Shown: piece after piece, positions 24,893-34,597 of the stretch | Layout of the letters: each line of letters begins with the position of its first letter | Numbering within the stretch: position 1 is the stretch's first letter | Assembly (NCBI GenBank): GCA_003451585.1 | Contig: DMEU01000017.1 | Span: forward strand, 1 to 39,230 | Length of the DNA: 39,230 bases | Direction of reading: 5' to 3' | Source of the DNA: Candidatus Omnitrophota bacterium | GTDB taxonomy: Bacteria; Omnitrophota; Gorgyraeia; Velamenicoccales; Velamenicoccaceae | The notes under the pieces: model-generated | Seen by the model: only the letters and a program-made list of their open reading frames with translations | What the model was told of the DNA's origin: nothing | The model's database searches: none | Made by a program: the position numbers and the translations under genes

Positions 24893-26118
24893 ACCAGACC
24901 CCGGAGCAGTTTATCTTCTTCGTCTATGCGTGCCTGCCATGACCACAATTTCGATAAAGCGGCGTTCCTCGCACCGTCCTTCAACCTATTCATGACATCA
25001 GTATCAGACAAAATATCCCGCATTATTCGCGGCAGGTCATCCAATTCCTCCTCTTTCAACAGATAACCACTCTCCCTATGCACAATGAGTTCACGTATGT
25101 TGGGGTTATCCAGTGCCACTATGCACTTGCCCGCGACCATAGCCTCAAACAGGGAATTATTGCAATTACTATAACTTGTAAGGTTGATAAAAACATCTGC
25201 CGCGTTAAGCAGTTTCTTGAGCGCCGGCTTATCGACCATCCCCGAAAAAAAGACTTTATCGGATATATTATTTTTTGCCACGAACTCTTCAAACCTATTC
25301 TTGTCCTGGCCTCCCGAAGCGATGACGCATACGCAATCCGGATTAAGCCTGAATATTTCCGGAAGCCTGAAAACAAGCCTGTCGACGCGGTAAAAGGCGA
25401 TAATCCTCGATGTTGAAAGGATGATCTTTTTCCCCGGCGGGATACCAAGCTCCCGTTTAACCATCTCCCCTATCCCGGGATCAGGGTCATACAAGCTGAA
25501 ATCAACGCCGTTCCTCCAGTGCCTTATCTTCTCCTCTTTTACACCAAGGCGCCTGGCTAAAACGTCGGCGTTTGTGCCGTCTTTTGTGATAATGAGGCAG
25601 TCCGCCGGCAACCTCAACGCTAAAAAATCACGGCACTCCTTTATCCTGGCTAGAAACTTCTGATACTGCCACCACAGGCTCCTCGTGCCATAAACGCGCA
25701 AAACAAACTTTGCCTTAAAAATACGGCTGACCAGCCACGCAGGAAAAGCCGCCGTAAGGTCATGTGAATATATTATTTCCGGCCTTAACTTTCCGGCTAT
25801 TCTGCGCAACTCTAAAAATCCGTATATCTGAAAGAACAGCCAGGCAAGATTTGAAAAAAAACTGGCCTTTATATGGCTGAAAAATTTATCCAGGCGCGCA
25901 TTGTCACATTGAAGCGACTCGATAAAAGGCATGCCGAAACGGTGCATATGAATGCCATAGTATAGCGACTGCCCGGGCTTAGAATGCCAAGCCGGGCACA
26001 CAAAATGCGCCTCCCAACCCTTATCAACCAGCCCTTTTTGCAGTAGAAAGATGGAAGGTATGCCCTTGCCTTCCCCGTGCGGCCAGATATTTAAATAAGA
26101 AAGGCTTAAGATCTTCAT
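24889..26118 (-). CDS. GT4-family glycosyltransferase
   Basis: 409 residues, GT-B fold. The N-terminus is MKILSLSYLNIWPHGEGKG. IIYSHDLTAAFPAWLVSRIF lies in the acceptor half. The donor half has IILSTSRIIAFYRVDRLVF, FFSGMVDKPALKKLLNAADVFINLTSYSNCNNSLFEAMVAGKCIVALDNPNIRELI with the E.7-like donor-binding glutamates near residue 340. It transfers an unidentified sugar during repeat-unit assembly. Overlaps both neighbours by 4 bases. Confidence 0.88.
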   Translation of the reverse strand: MKILSLSYLNIWPHGEGKGIPSIFLLQKGLVDKGWEAHFVCPAWHSKPGQSLYYGIHMHRFGMPFIESLQCDNARLDKFFSHIKASFFSNLAWLFFQIYGFLELRRIAGKLRPEIIYSHDLTAAFPAWLVSRIFKAKFVLRVYGTRSLWWQYQKFLARIKECRDFLALRLPADCLIITKDGTNADVLARRLGVKEEKIRHWRNGVDFSLYDPDPGIGEMVKRELGIPPGKKIILSTSRIIAFYRVDRLVFRLPEIFRLNPDCVCVIASGGQDKNRFEEFVAKNNISDKVFFSGMVDKPALKKLLNAADVFINLTSYSNCNNSLFEAMVAGKCIVALDNPNIRELIVHRESGYLLKEEELDDLPRIMRDILSDTDVMNRLKDGARNAALSKLWSWQARIDEEDKLLRGLV

Positions 26119-26783
26119 GCCGGCTTTACCTCAAAAATAATATTTCTGTATCCTGCGGCCTGGACTTCGGAGGTTATGCGCAGGACCCTACTGTTGTAAC
26201 CATCGAAGCTATGTTCGTTGAAAAGATAGCGGTGCTCACCTGAAAAATAGAGCCGCGCGTTCTCTATGTCAGGCGTGTAGGGCGTACTTATTAAGATCGC
26301 TTTTTTAACGAAGCGCAGGTACTTGTCAATTATCGCCAGAGGGTCGTTGACATGCTCTAAAATATGGCTTAAAACAATATAATCATAGGAACGCGGCGGC
26401 GCGTCTTTTAAGATATCAAGCAAAAAATAATTTATCTCACCTGATTTCTTCCTTGCCTTTTCTATGCTTACAGGGCTGAAGTCAGCGCCTTCCACATGGG
26501 CGCGGGGAAACATTTTTTGCAACAATTCACATCCGTCGCCTAAGGCGCAGCCGATATCCAAAAGAGAGAAATCCTCATTTTTAGGTAAAAAATCAGCGAT
26601 ATTTTTATAAGGGAAATCCCTGAAAAATTCATCCATATTAGTAAAGCGCTTATTCCAATATCGCTGCGTATTGATATTGGTAAAGCGGCGCGCAAGATCA
26701 CCCGCCTTGTATCCGGTCAGCCTATCCAGCCGCTTTGCGAACGAAACGAATACCCTGTAAAACCCGCGTAACAATATTTTCAA
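26115..26783 (-). CDS. class I SAM-dependent methyltransferase
   Basis: 222 residues. FSLLDIGCALGDGCELLQKMF (about 72-92) is motif I, then VEGADFSPVSIEKARKK and YDYIVLSHILEHVNDP (about 128-143), a Methyltransf_11/23 pattern. The motif I glycine run reads GCALGDG, where the third position often is G. The N-terminal 50 residues are basic and aromatic and may bind membrane or substrate. It follows the flippase after 13 bases. Confidence 0.87.
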   Translation of the reverse strand: MKILLRGFYRVFVSFAKRLDRLTGYKAGDLARRFTNINTQRYWNKRFTNMDEFFRDFPYKNIADFLPKNEDFSLLDIGCALGDGCELLQKMFPRAHVEGADFSPVSIEKARKKSGEINYFLLDILKDAPPRSYDYIVLSHILEHVNDPLAIIDKYLRFVKKAILISTPYTPDIENARLYFSGEHRYLFNEHSFDGYNSRVLRITSEVQAAGYRNIIFEVKPA

Positions 26784-26796
26784 ACGCGCCCCCCCG

Positions 26797-28254
26797 CTAC
26801 TTTATAAAGCCCCTGGCAATCTGTGCCATATCAATAAAAGTTCTCCTGCTGAAGACAAAAAGCCCCGAACAATATAACAAGAGGCCGATAAAAAGCGACG
26901 ACAAAAAACTAAAAACCGTAGTGGTATCAAAAACCCGCTCCGAAACAGCCGTCCAGCCCAAAAGCCCCGATGCCATAACAACTGAGGCAGATACCGCCGG
27001 CACCAAGACCCTTAGATACGACAAATAACTTATACCGGTCAACCGCTTCACGAATAAATGCCCTATCATGTTGGAAAATGCGGAATAAACAGCAAGATTA
27101 ACGGCTATCGCTATCAAACCCTGCCTGAACCCTAACAGTATGGCCAGCATAGTGCCGGCAAAATTGAAGACGGCAAATTTCAGCGAATAATCAGGCCTGC
27201 CTAACCCGTTATAGACATTGCCCACCAGCGTAGTCACTGAAAAAAACATCCCATAAACACAGAGGACGGGCAGCGGGCCTGAAAGCTGGGCCCAACGTTC
27301 TCCCAATACGACCTGCACAAAAGGAACAGCCAATACCGCCAGCCCCGTCAAAAGCGCAAAATTGACCACGCTCGCGAAACGGACTATTTTAAGATACGCC
27401 GCTGAAACCGCCGCTATATCATCCTGTATCTTGGCAAATGCCGGAAAAGCTACCTGAGATATTATAAAGCTCAATTTAAGCCTAGGTAGATTAGCCAGAT
27501 TCAGGGCCATGGAATACACACCCAATACAGAGCTGCCCAAAAGGCGCCCCACCATAGCAACATCTATATTACCCACTAAAAAATTAAGCATTTTAAAACC
27601 CACAATGTTCTTTCCGAACGCAAAAAGCTCAAAAAAACAATTCAAGTCGAATGACCTTAGATCCCCCAACGAAGAGAAACACCACAGAAGGCTGACGCGT
27701 AAAAGGCTTGAGACGAGGAACCCCCAACCCATCGCCAGTATGCCGGCCCCTCCGAAAGCAAGGGACACAGCGGTAATACCGAAGGCGACATTGGCCGTGA
27801 TATCGATGGACATAAGCTTTTTAAAATCCATCCGGCGCCGTAACACCGCCTCCTGGATTATGCCGAACGAATCTACGCAGAACTGGAACGCGAAAAGGAC
27901 CACCAGTTTAGACACCAGGGGATTATCAAAAAATACGGCTACATAAGGGGCGGCCATTATCCCGGCGCCTAAAAAAATAAAACCCAACAGGGCGCAGGCC
28001 CAAAACGCGGTTACCACATGCGCGTCCTTTAGGTCTTTATGCTGTATCACGGCAGACATAAAGCCTAATTCATTAAATATCACCGTGAAATTGGCAAAGA
28101 CCAGGGCCGCGCTCAAGGCCCCGAAACTGCTTGGAGGGACAATGCGCGCGAGTATAACCGTGACCACGAGCTGCAAAAAATACAATAACAGCCTGCTGAT
28201 GCCCACCCATTTTACCCCTTCGGTCATCTGCTGCCTGAAAGTCCGCTCCGTCAT
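26797..28254 (-). CDS. Wzx-type polysaccharide flippase
   Basis: 485 residues with about 12-14 hydrophobic helices, matching the MOP-superfamily oligosaccharide flippases (WzxC-like, PF13440). The N-terminal region TEGVKWVGISRLLLYFLQLVVTVILARIVPPSSFGALS is highly characteristic. It should flip undecaprenyl-linked repeat units across the inner membrane. With the O-antigen-ligase-like protein and Wzc-like kinase it suggests a Wzx/Wzy-type pathway. Its start overlaps the upstream stop by 4 bases. Confidence 0.92.
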   Translation of the reverse strand: MTERTFRQQMTEGVKWVGISRLLLYFLQLVVTVILARIVPPSSFGALSAALVFANFTVIFNELGFMSAVIQHKDLKDAHVVTAFWACALLGFIFLGAGIMAAPYVAVFFDNPLVSKLVVLFAFQFCVDSFGIIQEAVLRRRMDFKKLMSIDITANVAFGITAVSLAFGGAGILAMGWGFLVSSLLRVSLLWCFSSLGDLRSFDLNCFFELFAFGKNIVGFKMLNFLVGNIDVAMVGRLLGSSVLGVYSMALNLANLPRLKLSFIISQVAFPAFAKIQDDIAAVSAAYLKIVRFASVVNFALLTGLAVLAVPFVQVVLGERWAQLSGPLPVLCVYGMFFSVTTLVGNVYNGLGRPDYSLKFAVFNFAGTMLAILLGFRQGLIAIAVNLAVYSAFSNMIGHLFVKRLTGISYLSYLRVLVPAVSASVVMASGLLGWTAVSERVFDTTTVFSFLSSLFIGLLLYCSGLFVFSRRTFIDMAQIARGFIK

Positions 28255-29435
28255 GCCTTAAGCCTCTCTAAAATAATACGGGCTATGTCCGCTGAAACCA
28301 GCCTGTCCTGATTGTAAAAAATTTCCTTTAACATACCTTCTCTTACCTGCCGGAAGCGTTCCGGCCGCGCCAGCTCATCCTTAACCGCAGCAAGCACATC
28401 TTCAGAGCTTTTAACAACAGGCCCGCAATCCCAGGCAGAATAATGCCATGACGAGCCTCTCTCTATCGCTTTTGGATTAAAAAATACGATCGGCTTCCGG
28501 AAATACAGCCACTCATAAGCTGAACTGCTTATATCCGTGATATAGAGGTCGCTTATAGCCATATATTCCAGATTTATCTTAGGCCGGTCAGCCACAAAAA
28601 CACGCGGCAAACTGCGCAATGGCGTGATCAGGCCCGGGAACCTTCTTGCCAGGTCAGGATGCGGCATAAAAATAATGTTGAATTTCAAACTTTCCGACAA
28701 GGCGGCCAATAACTCCGGGCCCTTCTCAAAAAAAGAGGAAAATGCCGGATCAAAATGCGGATTATAAAGTATGACCGGATTTTTATCTGTGAACAATTTT
28801 AGCGGCTGCTCGCCTTGATGGTAACGGAAGTAATCTAATTTTGAGTACCCCGCGACAACACTATTCCTAAGCGGGCCTAGCCGATCGTCAAAAGCGCCCG
28901 AATCCCTGGCACCGGGCAGTATCACCAGGTCATAGTCTTTTATGTGCGGGTCAAAAGAGAACTGCCGGTTTGCCAAGCCGTGAGAAGTATAGACCCAGAA
29001 GGTCTTGACCAACAACTTCCTGAAGACATTATCGAAATAATCGGTAACAACAACCGCGGCCGGCTTAAACATGCGCAGCCTACACAATAAAATAAACCAA
29101 TTTATGCTGAAATCGCGCCTGTCGTAACCCGGGTGCCGGACCTCATGGAACCGGACATTATTCCATGCTTTAGACAACTCCTCATTAATAATAAAAGATG
29201 CCTCACTGCTCGTGCTCAAGACAAAGACGGGATATTTGTTCTGGCAGCGTGACAGCTCGATGGCGATATAAAGCGTATGGTGTATCTGGTGGATACATTG
29301 GTTATAACAAAAATAGATGCCTCGCGGAACAGGACGAAAAAGCCTGTATAACGCCAGGACAACATTCAGGACGTTAGCCGCTAAGAAAATAGATATCTTC
29401 TTGAACTGCGTTAAAGAGAGTCTTATGCAACGCAT
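28251..29435 (-). CDS. CDP-glycerol glycerophosphotransferase-like transferase
   Basis: 394 residues from ATG 29435. A longer open frame to 29594 exists but overlaps the upstream ligase gene by 155 bases; ATG 29435 has CGGGGA 9 bases upstream and is preferred. Family features of TagB/TagF-like enzymes (PF04464) are VVTDYFDNVF, WVYTSHGLANRQ, VILYNPHFDPAFSSFF, IIFMPHPDLARRF and DLYITDISSSAYEWLYFRKPIVFFNP. Such enzymes transfer glycerol- or other polyol-phosphate from CDP donors. It may decorate the glycan with a phospho-polyol, or act as a distant glycosyltransferase. No tag operon partners are present. Confidence 0.85.
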   Translation of the reverse strand: MRCIRLSLTQFKKISIFLAANVLNVVLALYRLFRPVPRGIYFCYNQCIHQIHHTLYIAIELSRCQNKYPVFVLSTSSEASFIINEELSKAWNNVRFHEVRHPGYDRRDFSINWFILLCRLRMFKPAAVVVTDYFDNVFRKLLVKTFWVYTSHGLANRQFSFDPHIKDYDLVILPGARDSGAFDDRLGPLRNSVVAGYSKLDYFRYHQGEQPLKLFTDKNPVILYNPHFDPAFSSFFEKGPELLAALSESLKFNIIFMPHPDLARRFPGLITPLRSLPRVFVADRPKINLEYMAISDLYITDISSSAYEWLYFRKPIVFFNPKAIERGSSWHYSAWDCGPVVKSSEDVLAAVKDELARPERFRQVREGMLKEIFYNQDRLVSADIARIILERLKA

Positions 29436-29439
29436 ACAA

Positions 29440-30858
29440 CTATGTCCCCGAGTAATCCCCTGTTTCAGGTTCTTTCTTTTCCACCAGCATATCTGGCAAA
29501 GATACGATAACGGCTGTAAGCATCCAGAACGGTTCCATGATACGGATAATGATGAAAGTGGCCGCGGAAAAAGAATGCGCGATAAGGCCCACAAAAGCCG
29601 CTATGTAACCGACCGCGAGGCCATGCGCAAAACCATCGCCGGTTCTCCTGCCTTTCTCTAAAACATGCAGGGCGGTTTTAACGATACGCACCAGGATTAT
29701 CCCGAAAAATACGAGGCCCAATACTCCGGTTTCCATCATTATCCGGGTAAGCTGTGTATCAACAAGGGCCAGAGTAGGCACGCCATGGCCGAATAAAGGG
29801 CTATCCATCAATTGCTGAAAGCCGAACTTCAAGGAAGCTATCCTGTATGAACCTGACTCGTCTATAGTAAGGCGCCTGCCCATTAACTTATACGTCTGAG
29901 TCTTGTGTCCGGGCGTAAATGTGGCCGAGAGCCTTTCCTTGACTTCAGGGGGAGGCATAACAGTCAGCAGTAAGACCACCGCGACAGCTGTAAGCACCAG
30001 AGAGATGCGGTGCCTTGCCGCCAGGACGATCATGGCTATATACATGAATACAAAAGACACCCAGCCTCCGCGGGACAGGCTGAAAAGCAGCGCCATAAAA
30101 GCCGCCGCAGAAGTCAACAAAAGGCATATCTTTAAACGCTTGCCTGTCTTCTGATAAAAAAACAACCCCATGCACAAAGACATCATAACAACAAGATAAC
30201 CAGACAAAGTATTGGGTTCTCCCTGTTCGCCTTCAAAAGGGGCGGTGGCGCGCAGGCCGAGCAACTGATGGGAATAAATGGCATAACAGCTTACTATAAA
30301 ACATACGACTATCATCAAAAAAACAATGATCTTTGTCTCTTTTTCGGTCTCGATGTTATTGACCACCAGGAAATAAAGCATATAATATTCGAAATATTTC
30401 AAAAGATAAAAAAATGACCTCAGGATACTCGGCTGCCGGCCCATAAAGAACCCGATTACCGTAGCGAAGATACAAACGAATATATAATTGCGGATAGGGA
30501 TATTTAAGACCGTTTTCTTAAGAAGGCCCAGCTCCCTGAACACGCTTATCTTCGCCAGCCATGCCAAAAAAATAATGAAAATAAAAATATCATCGAATCT
30601 CAACACAACCGCCCTGGCCGGGTCTTGGGCCAGCGTCAATTCAGGGGACAGAAGCATGGAGAATATCAATATCCCTATGGCAATAGGGGTCTTTAAGAAC
30701 GCGAAGAAAAAAATACACGCGCCCAAAACGAACAAGATTATCTGCCGGCTTCCTATGTTCGCGATATTTAAAAGAAAAAACAGGATGGAAACAATAAGAA
30801 AAACTACGAGGTATGTTGTGGCCTGCCCCTTTTGGGAGTGGATTCTAGACAAAAACAC
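29440..30858 (-). CDS. O-antigen ligase/polymerase-like membrane protein
   Basis: 472 residues with about 11-12 hydrophobic helices and the Wzy_C/O-antigen ligase (PF04932) layout: a SLSRGGWVSFVFMYIAMIVL helix with the conserved SRG.., then a periplasmic loop with RLSATFTPGHK, SYRIASLKFGFQQLMDSPLFGHGVPT and METGVLGLVFFGIIL. It should polymerise repeat units or ligate glycan to a carrier at the periplasmic face. Start uncertain: GTG 30858 lies 2-3 bases after AAAGG, while a TTG two codons later is better spaced. It follows the Wzc-like gene after 14 bases. Confidence 0.9.
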   Translation of the reverse strand: MFLSRIHSQKGQATTYLVVFLIVSILFFLLNIANIGSRQIILFVLGACIFFFAFLKTPIAIGILIFSMLLSPELTLAQDPARAVVLRFDDIFIFIIFLAWLAKISVFRELGLLKKTVLNIPIRNYIFVCIFATVIGFFMGRQPSILRSFFYLLKYFEYYMLYFLVVNNIETEKETKIIVFLMIVVCFIVSCYAIYSHQLLGLRATAPFEGEQGEPNTLSGYLVVMMSLCMGLFFYQKTGKRLKICLLLTSAAAFMALLFSLSRGGWVSFVFMYIAMIVLAARHRISLVLTAVAVVLLLTVMPPPEVKERLSATFTPGHKTQTYKLMGRRLTIDESGSYRIASLKFGFQQLMDSPLFGHGVPTLALVDTQLTRIMMETGVLGLVFFGIILVRIVKTALHVLEKGRRTGDGFAHGLAVGYIAAFVGLIAHSFSAATFIIIRIMEPFWMLTAVIVSLPDMLVEKKEPETGDYSGT

Positions 30859-30872
30859 AGCCTTTCTTCAGG

Positions 30873-32810
30873 TTATGCCCGCTTAGACTCGCCCCTGGTC
30901 CCTTTGGCCTTGTCCACGGCCTCTTCCGCGTACTTATTCTTATATTTATAATAGTACGGATATGTGAACATACTGTACTCGGTCCTGGGTTTTATATTAT
31001 TAAGCACGACGCCCGAGATCTTAGCGCCGCTGGACTCAAGCTGCAGTTTGCAGCGCATCAACGCCTGCCTCGCGGTCTTTCCTATCTCATAGACTACTAC
31101 GACACTGTCTACCAGGGGCGCGAGTATGCTGGCATCCGCTATGGGCAATACCGGAGGAGAATCAAAAAGTATCAGGTCAAAATTCTTCTTGGCCTCTTCT
31201 ATCAGCTTATTGATACGGTCGGAATCGAGGAGTGCCGCCGGATTAGATGGCAGGTCGCCGCTCGGTATGATAGAGATATTTTCAATACCCGGAAATTTCA
31301 ATATCTCCTCATAACCCATTTCGCCTAATACCATATCAGAGACATTCTTGACCACGCTGTCATAGTCGAGCGTCCCTTCTATATACTCACGAAGCCCGAA
31401 CTCTCTCTTTAAACCAAAGGCACGCGCAATGGCAGGCCTCCTCAAATCGGATGAAATAAGGAGTGTCTTTAAACCGCTCTGGGCGCACGTCAGGCCTAAA
31501 TTGATGAGTGTCGTGGTCTTACCTTCCGAAGGGCCTGAGCTGGTCACAAGAAAGACCCTGCGATTTTCCGAAGATATCTTCAGATTAGCCTGGATCGTCC
31601 TGAATGACTCCGCCACCTGGGAAGTAGGCTCATAATGGACAAAAAGCCGCACATACCGGTCTGCCTCCCTTTCCATTTCCCTGGCCTCTTCAGGCGAGCG
31701 CCTCTTAAAAAACGAAAACCTTTTTTTAGACTCCATCTCCCCGTGTATCGACGGCACGACTCCAAGGACGTATAACTTTATGACATTCTCGACATCTTCT
31801 ATCGTGCCGATGGAAGGGTCCACTGTCTCAAAAAGGAACGCCAAGACGACCGCCATTATCATGCCCAGAAATGCTCCGATGACCATACCCATCTGCTTAT
31901 TGGGCTCTACGGGCGACGTAGGGAGCACAGCCGGATCGACGATCGAAACATCGCTTACTTTTTGGGCTTCTGTGATACGGGCCTCTTCCAGCTTTTCCTT
32001 AAGCATTGAATAAAGTTTTTTATTCAGCTCGACCTCTCTTGCTATGCGCCCGAATTCCAGGTCATCCCCCGAAAACCCGATGATCTGCTTCCCCAGGTCT
32101 TTTATCTGCTCAGTGACCTGTATGACCTTTGGATGCTTTTCGGTATATTTCTGCAACAACGCCGTCTTCTCAAACTGGAGCTCCGTTATTTTATTCTGTA
32201 TAGGCTCAGCCATGCGCAAGTCGCCCGCCCTGCCGCCGTAACCGCGCAGGATCTCCTCGGATGTCTTGAGCCTGTTCTCAAGCTGTAACAGCTGGTCCTC
32301 GATAAATTGTTTTGCCGTGCGTGCCTGCTTGGTCTTCTCCGCCAGGTTCTGCTCAATATATACCTCAGCTATAGTGTTAGCCAGGTTCGCTACCTTTAAC
32401 GGGTCGCCGCCGCGCGCGGTTATCTCGATTATGTTGGTATTAGAGACTTTTTTCGTATCTACGCTGCCCTGCAGTCCGATAACCGTCTCCTGCGCCTCTA
32501 AGGCAGGGGTACTGTCGGTTATATAGCCGAGGCGCTTTGCCACCTGCTCCATGACAGGAAAACCTTTTATAAACTTGGTCTCAGACTCCATGACATCCTG
32601 CGGATTATAGACTATCCACTCGGTCAATAACCCGGCGATATTCTTACGTTCGACTATCTTTATCGTGGCCGAGGCTTCATAAACATAGGACTGGCCGGAA
32701 AGGTTAAGAAAAGTGGCGGCGAGCACAAAAATGAAAGTGCCCATCATCACAAATCTTCTCTTACCGAAGATCCTTAAATAATCCCGGACGTTAAGTTCAT
32801 ACTGCTGCAT
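30873..32810 (-). CDS. wzc: Wzc-like polysaccharide chain-length tyrosine autokinase
   Basis: 645 residues. Residues 1-330 form the Wzz/GumC-like chain-length domain, with transmembrane helices at about 20-38 and 308-327 and a coiled-coil periplasmic region (160-285). Residues 385-610 are the BY-kinase: Walker A GPSEGKTTT (426-434), Walker A' LLISSDLRRP (450-459), Walker B LILFDSPP (546-553). The C-terminal tail holds seven tyrosines between 612 and 627 for autophosphorylation. The enzyme controls polymerisation and export of the glycan in the inner membrane. No separate outer-membrane Wza gene is in the window. It is the first gene of the leftward region, with AAGG 9 bases before ATG 32810. 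Confidence 0.93.
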   Translation of the reverse strand: MQQYELNVRDYLRIFGKRRFVMMGTFIFVLAATFLNLSGQSYVYEASATIKIVERKNIAGLLTEWIVYNPQDVMESETKFIKGFPVMEQVAKRLGYITDSTPALEAQETVIGLQGSVDTKKVSNTNIIEITARGGDPLKVANLANTIAEVYIEQNLAEKTKQARTAKQFIEDQLLQLENRLKTSEEILRGYGGRAGDLRMAEPIQNKITELQFEKTALLQKYTEKHPKVIQVTEQIKDLGKQIIGFSGDDLEFGRIAREVELNKKLYSMLKEKLEEARITEAQKVSDVSIVDPAVLPTSPVEPNKQMGMVIGAFLGMIMAVVLAFLFETVDPSIGTIEDVENVIKLYVLGVVPSIHGEMESKKRFSFFKRRSPEEAREMEREADRYVRLFVHYEPTSQVAESFRTIQANLKISSENRRVFLVTSSGPSEGKTTTLINLGLTCAQSGLKTLLISSDLRRPAIARAFGLKREFGLREYIEGTLDYDSVVKNVSDMVLGEMGYEEILKFPGIENISIIPSGDLPSNPAALLDSDRINKLIEEAKKNFDLILFDSPPVLPIADASILAPLVDSVVVVYEIGKTARQALMRCKLQLESSGAKISGVVLNNIKPRTEYSMFTYPYYYKYKNKYAEEAVDKAKGTRGESKRA

Positions 32811-32977
32811 TTAATTCGCCTTTTTAGTTCTTTTACATTACAAAATAAGTCCCTAACATATACGGCTATAATAAGTTATTAAAACATAAAGCTGCATTGA
32901 CTTCAACAAAAAATATGGAAACTTTAACCATAAATATTGAAAAAAAGGTCATTGCGTGCTAACATCCATCAAAGGCC
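32811..32977. promoter_or_regulatory. divergent intergenic region between polysaccharide operon and ABC exporter
   Basis: 167 AT-rich bases separate two genes that read away from each other, so both promoters should lie here. Plus-strand candidate: TTGAAA (32937-32942), 17 bases, TAACAT (32960-32965); initiation from it would leave a leader of only about 6 bases before ATG 32978, so it is weakly supported. On the minus strand AT-rich TATTAT boxes occur, but I find no matched -35. No coding frame or strong hairpin is seen. Confidence 0.5.
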
Positions 32978-33772
32978 ATGGAAGACCACATAATACAAGT
33001 CGAGAATATCCGCAAGAGTTTCACGCCACCCATTTCTTACAGGAACATTTTAAAGCTTAATTTCCGCGAAAGGCCTTCTGTGGCCGCGCTAAAAGATGTT
33101 TCCTTTTGTGTGCCGGCAGGCTCTTTACTGGGCATACTGGGTCCCAATGGCGCCGGTAAAACCACCATTCTTAAAACAATAGCCACATTGATACTGCCGG
33201 ATAAAGGCAGGGTCACGGTAAATTCAAAATTCCTTGTAGGGCGCGACGATGAAAAGATAAAATCGCTCATAGGCCTGGCCTGCGGCCAGGAAAGGTCGTT
33301 TTACTGGCGCCTTACAGGGCTGCAAAACCTGAAATTTTTTGCCGCGCTTTACGGACTCACAAAAAGACAGGCGGATTCCCGCCTTGATTACCTGTTGCGG
33401 CTATTCGATATAGATTACGCGGATAAACGATTCGACTCATACTCCTCAGGCATGAAACAAAAGCTGGCACTGGTACGGGCCCTTTTACACGACCCGCGGG
33501 TGCTCCTGCTTGACGAGCCTACTAAAAGCCTGGATATCACGACCGCGGCAAACCTGCGGGACTTTATCAAAAAACTCGTGGCCGAACACGGCAAAACAAT
33601 AATCTACACCACCCATTCCACGCATGAGGCGCAATATCTCGGCGGAACTTTTTTAATAATGGACAAAGGAGAAATAAAGGCGGACGGGCGGATGGAGGAC
33701 CTGAGAAAAAAGATCAATAACCCAACAGCCACACTGGAAGACATCTTCTTACAACTATGCCGGAAAAAATAA
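32978..33772 (+). CDS. ABC-2-type exporter, ATP-binding subunit
   Basis: 264 residues. Walker A GPNGAGKTT (55-63), signature SSGMKQK (156-162), Walker B VLLLDEP (175-181) and an H-loop THSTHEA near 211 show a complete NatA/DrrA-type ATPase for an ABC-2 exporter. The first 30 residues (IRKSFTPPISYRNILK) include an insertion typical of some polysaccharide or peptide exporters. It overlaps the permease gene by 16 bases. Placed between the polysaccharide and RiPP-like operons, it could export the modified peptide; this is inference, and it lacks the peptidase domain seen in many peptide exporters. Confidence 0.9.
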   Translation: MEDHIIQVENIRKSFTPPISYRNILKLNFRERPSVAALKDVSFCVPAGSLLGILGPNGAGKTTILKTIATLILPDKGRVTVNSKFLVGRDDEKIKSLIGLACGQERSFYWRLTGLQNLKFFAALYGLTKRQADSRLDYLLRLFDIDYADKRFDSYSSGMKQKLALVRALLHDPRVLLLDEPTKSLDITTAANLRDFIKKLVAEHGKTIIYTTHSTHEAQYLGGTFLIMDKGEIKADGRMEDLRKKINNPTATLEDIFLQLCRKK

Positions 33773-34563
33773 TCGCTTTTATAAAAAAAGATTTCCTGAA
33801 CGAGGCAAGCTATAAACTCCCCTTTTTGTTAAACTTCATAGCCGTCTTCGCGAACATCCTGATCTATTTTTTTATCGACCTGCTTTTCGGCAAAAAAATA
33901 ACGCCGCACCTGGAAGCCTTCGGAGTGCACTACTTCGCCTATGTGCTCCTTGGGACGGCTTTTTTCAGTTATGCGGGGGTCGGCCTCGGGTCTTTCGCCA
34001 GCCGGATACAACGCGAACAGGTGGAAGGAACATTAGAAAGCATACTCTCTACGCCAACAAAAATATCGACTATTTTATCTGCCATAGGATTATGGAATCT
34101 CATAGCCGCGACGTTCGACTTGATCATTTATATATTATTGGCCATCTTTGTCTTCAAAATTGATTTTTCACATGTAAACCCGGTTTCAACGCTTATCATC
34201 CTGCTCTTAACAATAACCTCTTTCAGCGGGCTAGGCATACTCTCAGCAAGCTTTATTATAGTTTTAAAACGAGGGAACCCCATAGGATGGCTCGTAGGGG
34301 CGACAGAAGGGCTCTTAGGAGGCGTATATTTTCCCATAACTGTATTTCCGGCATGGCTGCAGTTCTTGGCCGGCTGCCTGCCTATAACATATGCCATACA
34401 AGCGATCCAATTATCGGTATATAAAGGCTATGGCGTGGCTGCCCTTGCAAAAGAAATAACCTTCCTCCTATTATTCTCGGTAATACTCATCCCCCTTGGC
34501 ATGACAACTTTTGCCTGTGCCCTAAAAAAAACCAAACTCCAAGGCACCCTAGGACAATACTAG
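33757..34563 (+). CDS. ABC-2-type exporter, permease subunit
   Basis: 268 residues with six hydrophobic segments. LLNFIAVFANILIYFFIDLLFGKK, REQVEGTLESILSTPTK and GLLGGVYFPITVFPAWLQFLAGCLPITYAIQAIQL are the ABC2_membrane family marks. It pairs with the ATPase encoded just upstream. Ends 35 bases before the convergent nucleotidyltransferase gene. Substrate unknown. Confidence 0.9.
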   Translation: MPEKIIAFIKKDFLNEASYKLPFLLNFIAVFANILIYFFIDLLFGKKITPHLEAFGVHYFAYVLLGTAFFSYAGVGLGSFASRIQREQVEGTLESILSTPTKISTILSAIGLWNLIAATFDLIIYILLAIFVFKIDFSHVNPVSTLIILLLTITSFSGLGILSASFIIVLKRGNPIGWLVGATEGLLGGVYFPITVFPAWLQFLAGCLPITYAIQAIQLSVYKGYGVAALAKEITFLLLFSVILIPLGMTTFACALKKTKLQGTLGQY

Positions 34564-34586
34564 AAAACTATTGGGAAACAGTTTTC
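34563..34586. terminator. possible bidirectional terminator between convergent genes
   Basis: GAAAACT (34563-34569) and AGTTTTC (34580-34586) form a 7-bp stem with a 10-base loop in the 34-base gap between convergent genes. A loose T-rich tract follows on the plus strand. Weak but well placed. Confidence 0.35.
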
Positions 34587-34597
34587 TGGTTTTCTGG

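Noticed and set aside
28251..29594. Longer start (29594) for the CDP-glycerol transferase-like gene
   Set aside because: It would overlap the ligase gene by 155 bases, and the extra 53 residues look like off-frame translation; ATG 29435 has a ribosome site.
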